Shown: positions 6,201 to 9,131 of the stretch, piece after piece
How positions within the stretch are numbered: position 1 is the stretch's first letter
How the letters are laid out: each line of letters starts with the position of its first letter
Assembly (NCBI GenBank): GCA_003155565.1
Contig: PMDM01000070.1
Coordinates: forward strand, 1,757-10,887
Length of the DNA stretch: 9,131 nt
Source of the DNA: Methylococcaceae bacterium
GTDB lineage: Bacteria; Pseudomonadota; Gammaproteobacteria; Methylococcales; Methylomonadaceae
Direction: 5' to 3'
Translations under genes and position numbers: made by a program
Notes under the pieces: model-generated
The model's input: the letters and a program-made list of their open reading frames with translations, nothing else
Database searches by the model: none
What the model was told of the DNA's origin: nothing

Positions 6201-6263
6201 AGGGGCAAGGTAAAAACGTTATAGAATCAATATCGCCTACTCTTTAATCTTAGCCTTGCCCCT
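6201..6263 (+). repeat. Long-armed inverted repeat in the zwf-edd spacer
   Basis: AGGGGCAAGG (6201-6210) and CCTTGCCCCT (6254-6263) are perfectly complementary over ten bases, with a further TAA/TTA pairing if one G is bulged. They enclose 43 bases. The left arm begins three bases after the zwf stop. No T run follows the right arm (TATTAACC), so it is not a standard terminator; an intercistronic mRNA hairpin or a dyad for DNA looping are the simplest readings. Confidence 0.6.
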
Positions 6264-6286
6264 TATTAACCGTTTTATACGCAGCC

Positions 6287-6292
6287 GGAGGA
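6287..6292 (+). promoter_or_regulatory. Strong ribosome binding site of edd
   Basis: GGAGGA lies seven bases before the edd ATG. It is the best Shine-Dalgarno on the plus strand, in contrast to zwf and eda, which have none visible. Confidence 0.8.
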
Positions 6293-6299
6293 ATCCATC

Positions 6300-8120
6300 A
6301 TGCATCCCGTAATAGAAAAAGTCACTCAGGAAGTCATTGAGCGCAGCCATAAAACCCGTTCTGCATATCTGAAATATATTGATGGCATCGCCAAAAATGG
6401 TCCAACCCGGTCTGGTATGGGGTGTGGTAACTTAGCCCATGGCTTTGCCGCTTGTAGTCCAGGCGAAAAAGCCGACTTAAGGGGCAGTCAAAAAGCCAAT
6501 ATCGCTATTATCACCTCCTACAACGATATGTTGTCAGCGCACCAACCTTACAAAGATGCGCCCGACTTAATCAAGGCCGCGATCAGGGAAGCGGGCGGCG
6601 TTGCCCAAGTCGCCGGGGGCGTACCCGCCATGTGCGACGGTATTACCCAAGGCCAACCGGGAATGGAGTTGTCACTGTTTAGTCGCGATTTAATTGCCAT
6701 GACCACAGCAATCGGCATGAGCCACAATATGTTTGATGGGGCATTATATTTGGGCGTTTGCGACAAGATCGTACCGGGTTTGCTGATCGGCGCACTCAGT
6801 TTTGGACATTTACCCGCCGTGTTCGTACCCGCAGGCCCCATGCCCAGCGGCATCACCAACAAAGAAAAAGCCCGTGCAAGGCAAGCCTACGCCATTGGCA
6901 AGATTGGGAGGGAAGAATTACTAGCAGCGGAATCCGCTTCTTACCACAGCCCCGGCACCTGTACCTTCTACGGCACTGCCAACAGCAATCAGATGATGAT
7001 GGAAATTATGGGCTTGCACTTGCCCGGCAGTTCTTTCGTCAATCCCTACACGCCGCTACGCGACGAACTGACCAAAGCGGCTGCAAAACAAGTCTTGAAA
7101 TTTACCGCATTGGGTGATGACTATCGTCCTATCGCCCACATGGTAAGCGAAAAAGCCATCATCAACGCCGTCATCGGCTTGCTGGCGACAGGCGGTTCTA
7201 CCAATCACACCATGCACTTGGTCGCAATTGCCCGTGCTGCCGGTATTGTTCTCAATTGGGATGATTTTGATAAGCTCTCCAAAGCAATTCCCTTGATAGC
7301 AAAAATCTACCCCAACGGCCCAGCCGATGTTAACCATTTCCACGCGGCTGGCGGCATGGGCGTATTGATTGCTGAGTTGTTGAAAAATGGCCTGTTACAT
7401 GAAGACACCATCACGGTTGCGGACAAGCGTGGCTTAAACAATTACACACAAGAACCCAAAATAATTGACGATAAACTGGTCTGGGAATCCGTACCTACGG
7501 CTTCACTGGATAAAGAAGTGCTGAGCACGGTTCAACAACCGTTTGCCACCGGCGGTGGTTTGCACGTAATGCACGGTAATTTAGGCCGGGGCATATCCAA
7601 GCTGTCTGCGGTCTCGGCAGACCACCAGATTGTGGAAGCACCCGCCGTGGTATTCGACGACCAGGAAGATTTTCTCGCGGCCTTTAAACGCGGCGAACTT
7701 GAAAAAGATTTTATTGCCGTACTCCGCTTTCAAGGACCACGCTCCAACGGTATGCCGGAACTCCACAAACTGACCCCGCCACTCGGCGTACTCCAGGACA
7801 GGGGTTTTAAAGTGGCGCTGGTGACTGATGGACGGATGTCCGGCGCTTCGGGTAAAGTGCCTTCAGCTATCCATCTGTGTCCTGAGTGCGAAGTCGGTGG
7901 GCCGCTGGCAAAAGTACGTAATGGTGATATTATTGCCATGAACTTGCAAACCGGGGACATCAACGTGCTGATTGACGACGCTGAATTTATCTCACGGATT
8001 CCTTTACCTAATTCCGCCAAAAACCACCATTACGGAATGGGGCGAGAAATGTTTGGTGGTTTCAGGTTGGGGGCTTCGTCTGCCGAGACGGGGGCTTCAA
8101 ACCTGTTCCTCGTCGATTAA
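6300..8120 (+). CDS. edd: Phosphogluconate dehydratase
   Basis: Edd dehydrates 6-phosphogluconate to 2-keto-3-deoxy-6-phosphogluconate, the first step specific to the Entner-Doudoroff pathway. The enzyme is cytosolic and carries an oxygen-sensitive iron-sulfur cluster. The 606-residue product has the usual length of the IlvD/Edd family. Visible hallmarks are [13 protein letters not shown] (about 64-76), [19 protein letters not shown] starting at Cys112, [10 protein letters not shown] with Cys154, and [14 protein letters not shown] with Cys221; Cys154 and Cys221 match the cluster ligand positions of the family as I know them. The second half contains [20 protein letters not shown] and [17 protein letters not shown], the active-site loop near the C-terminal barrel. 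The ATG at 6300 has a GGAGGA site. It lies 102 bases after zwf and 82 before eda, all on one strand, so co-transcription is likely, although an inverted repeat interrupts the zwf-edd gap. Confidence 0.98.
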   Translation: MHPVIEKVTQEVIERSHKTRSAYLKYIDGIAKNGPTRSGMGCGNLAHGFAACSPGEKADLRGSQKANIAIITSYNDMLSAHQPYKDAPDLIKAAIREAGGVAQVAGGVPAMCDGITQGQPGMELSLFSRDLIAMTTAIGMSHNMFDGALYLGVCDKIVPGLLIGALSFGHLPAVFVPAGPMPSGITNKEKARARQAYAIGKIGREELLAAESASYHSPGTCTFYGTANSNQMMMEIMGLHLPGSSFVNPYTPLRDELTKAAAKQVLKFTALGDDYRPIAHMVSEKAIINAVIGLLATGGSTNHTMHLVAIARAAGIVLNWDDFDKLSKAIPLIAKIYPNGPADVNHFHAAGGMGVLIAELLKNGLLHEDTITVADKRGLNNYTQEPKIIDDKLVWESVPTASLDKEVLSTVQQPFATGGGLHVMHGNLGRGISKLSAVSADHQIVEAPAVVFDDQEDFLAAFKRGELEKDFIAVLRFQGPRSNGMPELHKLTPPLGVLQDRGFKVALVTDGRMSGASGKVPSAIHLCPECEVGGPLAKVRNGDIIAMNLQTGDINVLIDDAEFISRIPLPNSAKNHHYGMGREMFGGFRLGASSAETGASNLFLVD

Positions 8121-8125
8121 AACAC

Positions 8126-8168
8126 AGGCAAAAGGCACAAAACAGCAATTATCTGGTTCTTTTTGCCT
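8126..8168 (+). repeat. Inverted repeat in the edd-eda spacer
   Basis: AGGCAAAA (8126-8133) and TTTTGCCT (8161-8168) are perfectly complementary over eight bases around a 27-base loop, starting five bases after the edd stop. The T run lies inside the right arm rather than after it, so it is not a clear terminator. Confidence 0.45.
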
Positions 8169-8193
8169 TGAACCTTGAACCTTGTAACCTGAA
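8166..8193 (+). repeat. Degenerate heptamer repeats before eda
   Basis: Two exact tandem copies of CCTTGAA (8166-8172, 8173-8179) are followed by CCTTGTAA and CCTGAA, giving four degenerate units that end nine bases before the eda ATG. They fill the place where a Shine-Dalgarno should be. Short tandem repeats of this kind can change copy number by slippage; whether that happens here cannot be seen from one sequence. Confidence 0.6.
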
Positions 8194-8202
8194 TCCAAAA
8201 CC

Positions 8203-8853
8203 ATGACTTCAAACAACTGGAAAATCCAACCCAAAGACGTTCTAAACGCCGGCCCAGTAATGCCGGTGATGGTTATCCAAAACCTCGACGATGCCGTACC
8301 TTTAGCCAGGGCACTGGTCGCAGGTGGCATAAAAGTACTGGAAATTACCTTACGTACACCCGTAGCACTTGAAGCTATCAGGTTGATTAGCCAAGAGGTA
8401 AAAGAAGCCATCGTCGGTGCTGGCACTATCGCTAATCCAAAGCAGTTACAGGCCGCAGAAGACGCTGGCGCTGTATTTGCGATCAGCCCGGGCATTACCG
8501 CTTCATTACTAAATGCCGCAAATGCGGGTAACATTGCCCTTATTCCTGGCATTGCAACCTTATCAGAACTGATGCTGGGCATGGAACATGGACTCGACCA
8601 CTTCAAATTTTTCCCGGCAGAAGCCGCAGGCGGAATCCCCATGCTAAAAGCTATCGCAGGGCCTTTCCCGCAAGCCACTTTTTGCCCCACCGGCGGCATT
8701 ACGCCTGATAATTATAAGGCTTATCTCCAATTGCCGAATGTCGCCTGTGTCGGCGGCTCCTGGCTAGCTCCGCAGAAAGCCGTCACCGAAAAAAATTGGG
8801 CAAAAGTCACTGAACTGGCACAACAAGCCATAACAAATGTCATTCAGGCTTAG
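8203..8853 (+). CDS. eda: KDPG aldolase (2-dehydro-3-deoxy-phosphogluconate aldolase)
   Basis: Eda splits 2-keto-3-deoxy-6-phosphogluconate into pyruvate and glyceraldehyde 3-phosphate through a Schiff base; many members also cleave 4-hydroxy-2-oxoglutarate. The 216-residue product is a complete class I TIM-barrel aldolase. Key elements are VMVIQNLDDAVPLARAL near the N-terminus, EITLRTP with catalytic Glu47, GAGTI (73-77), SPG (95-97), FKFFPAE with Schiff-base Lys135, the phosphate-binding PTGGI (162-166), and VGGSWL near the C-terminus. The ATG at 8203 fits the family, but the leader is occupied by heptamer repeats and has no Shine-Dalgarno. It follows edd by 82 bases and completes the zwf-edd-eda cluster; gltA starts 55 bases downstream. 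Confidence 0.98.
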   Translation: MTSNNWKIQPKDVLNAGPVMPVMVIQNLDDAVPLARALVAGGIKVLEITLRTPVALEAIRLISQEVKEAIVGAGTIANPKQLQAAEDAGAVFAISPGITASLLNAANAGNIALIPGIATLSELMLGMEHGLDHFKFFPAEAAGGIPMLKAIAGPFPQATFCPTGGITPDNYKAYLQLPNVACVGGSWLAPQKAVTEKNWAKVTELAQQAITNVIQA

Positions 8854-8908
8854 TATTTTTCGGGCATTATGGTAATCTTAAATCATATCCCAGAACGAGA
8901 GAGCATCC

Positions 8909-9131
8909 ATGACCGATCCCCGCAGCCTAACGTTGGCTGATGATAATCAGCCCTTATGTGAATTACCCGTACTATCTGGAACAACCGGGCCTGATGTATT
9001 GGATGTGCAAAACTTGTACAAACAAACAGGCATGTTTACCTACGATCCTGGTTTTACTTCCACCGCCAGTTGCCGTTCGGCAATCACCTATATTGACGGT
9101 GAAGCGGGCGTACTGCTGTATCGTGGCTACC
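8909..9131 (+). CDS. gltA: Citrate synthase, N-terminal part (runs off right edge)
   Basis: Citrate synthase condenses acetyl-CoA with oxaloacetate to open the citrate cycle. About 74 codons are visible. After a short variable N-terminus, the sequence [20 protein letters not shown] and then [19 protein letters not shown] match the N-terminal region of the type II (NADH-sensitive, GltA-like) hexameric enzymes of gammaproteobacteria. The catalytic histidines and aspartate are beyond the edge, so allosteric type is inferred from the N-terminus only. The ATG at 8909 is preceded by a purine stretch GAGAGAG ending six bases upstream. The gene follows eda by 55 bases on the same strand; no terminator is visible between them, so read-through from the Entner-Doudoroff cluster is possible, but a separate promoter cannot be excluded. 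Confidence 0.95.
   Translation, partial: MTDPRSLTLADDNQPLCELPVLSGTTGPDVLDVQNLYKQTGMFTYDPGFTSTASCRSAITYIDGEAGVLLYRGY

Noticed and set aside
8097..8699. 200-codon minus-strand open frame across the edd end and eda
   Set aside because: It is antisense to eda, which has all its catalytic residues, and its composition is that of a mirror frame.

Overview
This 9.1 kb window comes from a gammaproteobacterial chromosome. The ffh / rpsP-rimM-trmD block is in the usual gammaproteobacterial order. The protein sequences, together with a complete Entner-Doudoroff set beside citrate synthase, suggest a methanotroph-like member of the Methylococcales; that placement is inference, because no methane-oxidation gene lies in the window. 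I see no mobile element, phage gene, CRISPR array, rRNA or tRNA. No gene here belongs to an evidently new system.

Left part, minus strand (1-2440): a translation and secretion block, read right to left. ffh (signal recognition particle GTPase) ends in a clear intrinsic terminator. A separate promoter then starts the operon rpsP (ribosomal protein S16), rimM (16S maturation factor) and trmD (tRNA m1G37 methyltransferase, cut by the window edge).

Middle (2441-4727): divergent from ffh is ypjD, a CcsA-like membrane protein. After it come two small minus-strand genes. One encodes an unrecognised secreted helical protein of 119 aa. The other encodes a 77-aa CPVC thioredoxin-fold protein with a near-consensus sigma-70 promoter. 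About 370 bases without a convincing gene follow; they hold that promoter, a candidate zwf promoter and a perfect stem-loop in the zwf leader.

Right part, plus strand (4728-9131): zwf, edd and eda convert glucose 6-phosphate to pyruvate plus glyceraldehyde 3-phosphate, except that 6-phosphogluconolactonase is not in the window. gltA (citrate synthase, cut by the right edge) follows in the same direction, so carbon leaving the pathway as pyruvate can enter the citrate cycle after conversion to acetyl-CoA. The three internal spacers are 102, 82 and 55 bases. The first two carry unexplained repeats (a 10-bp inverted repeat and degenerate CCTTGAA heptamers), and zwf and eda both lack a visible Shine-Dalgarno sequence while edd has a strong one. 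These spacers are the least explained DNA in the window.
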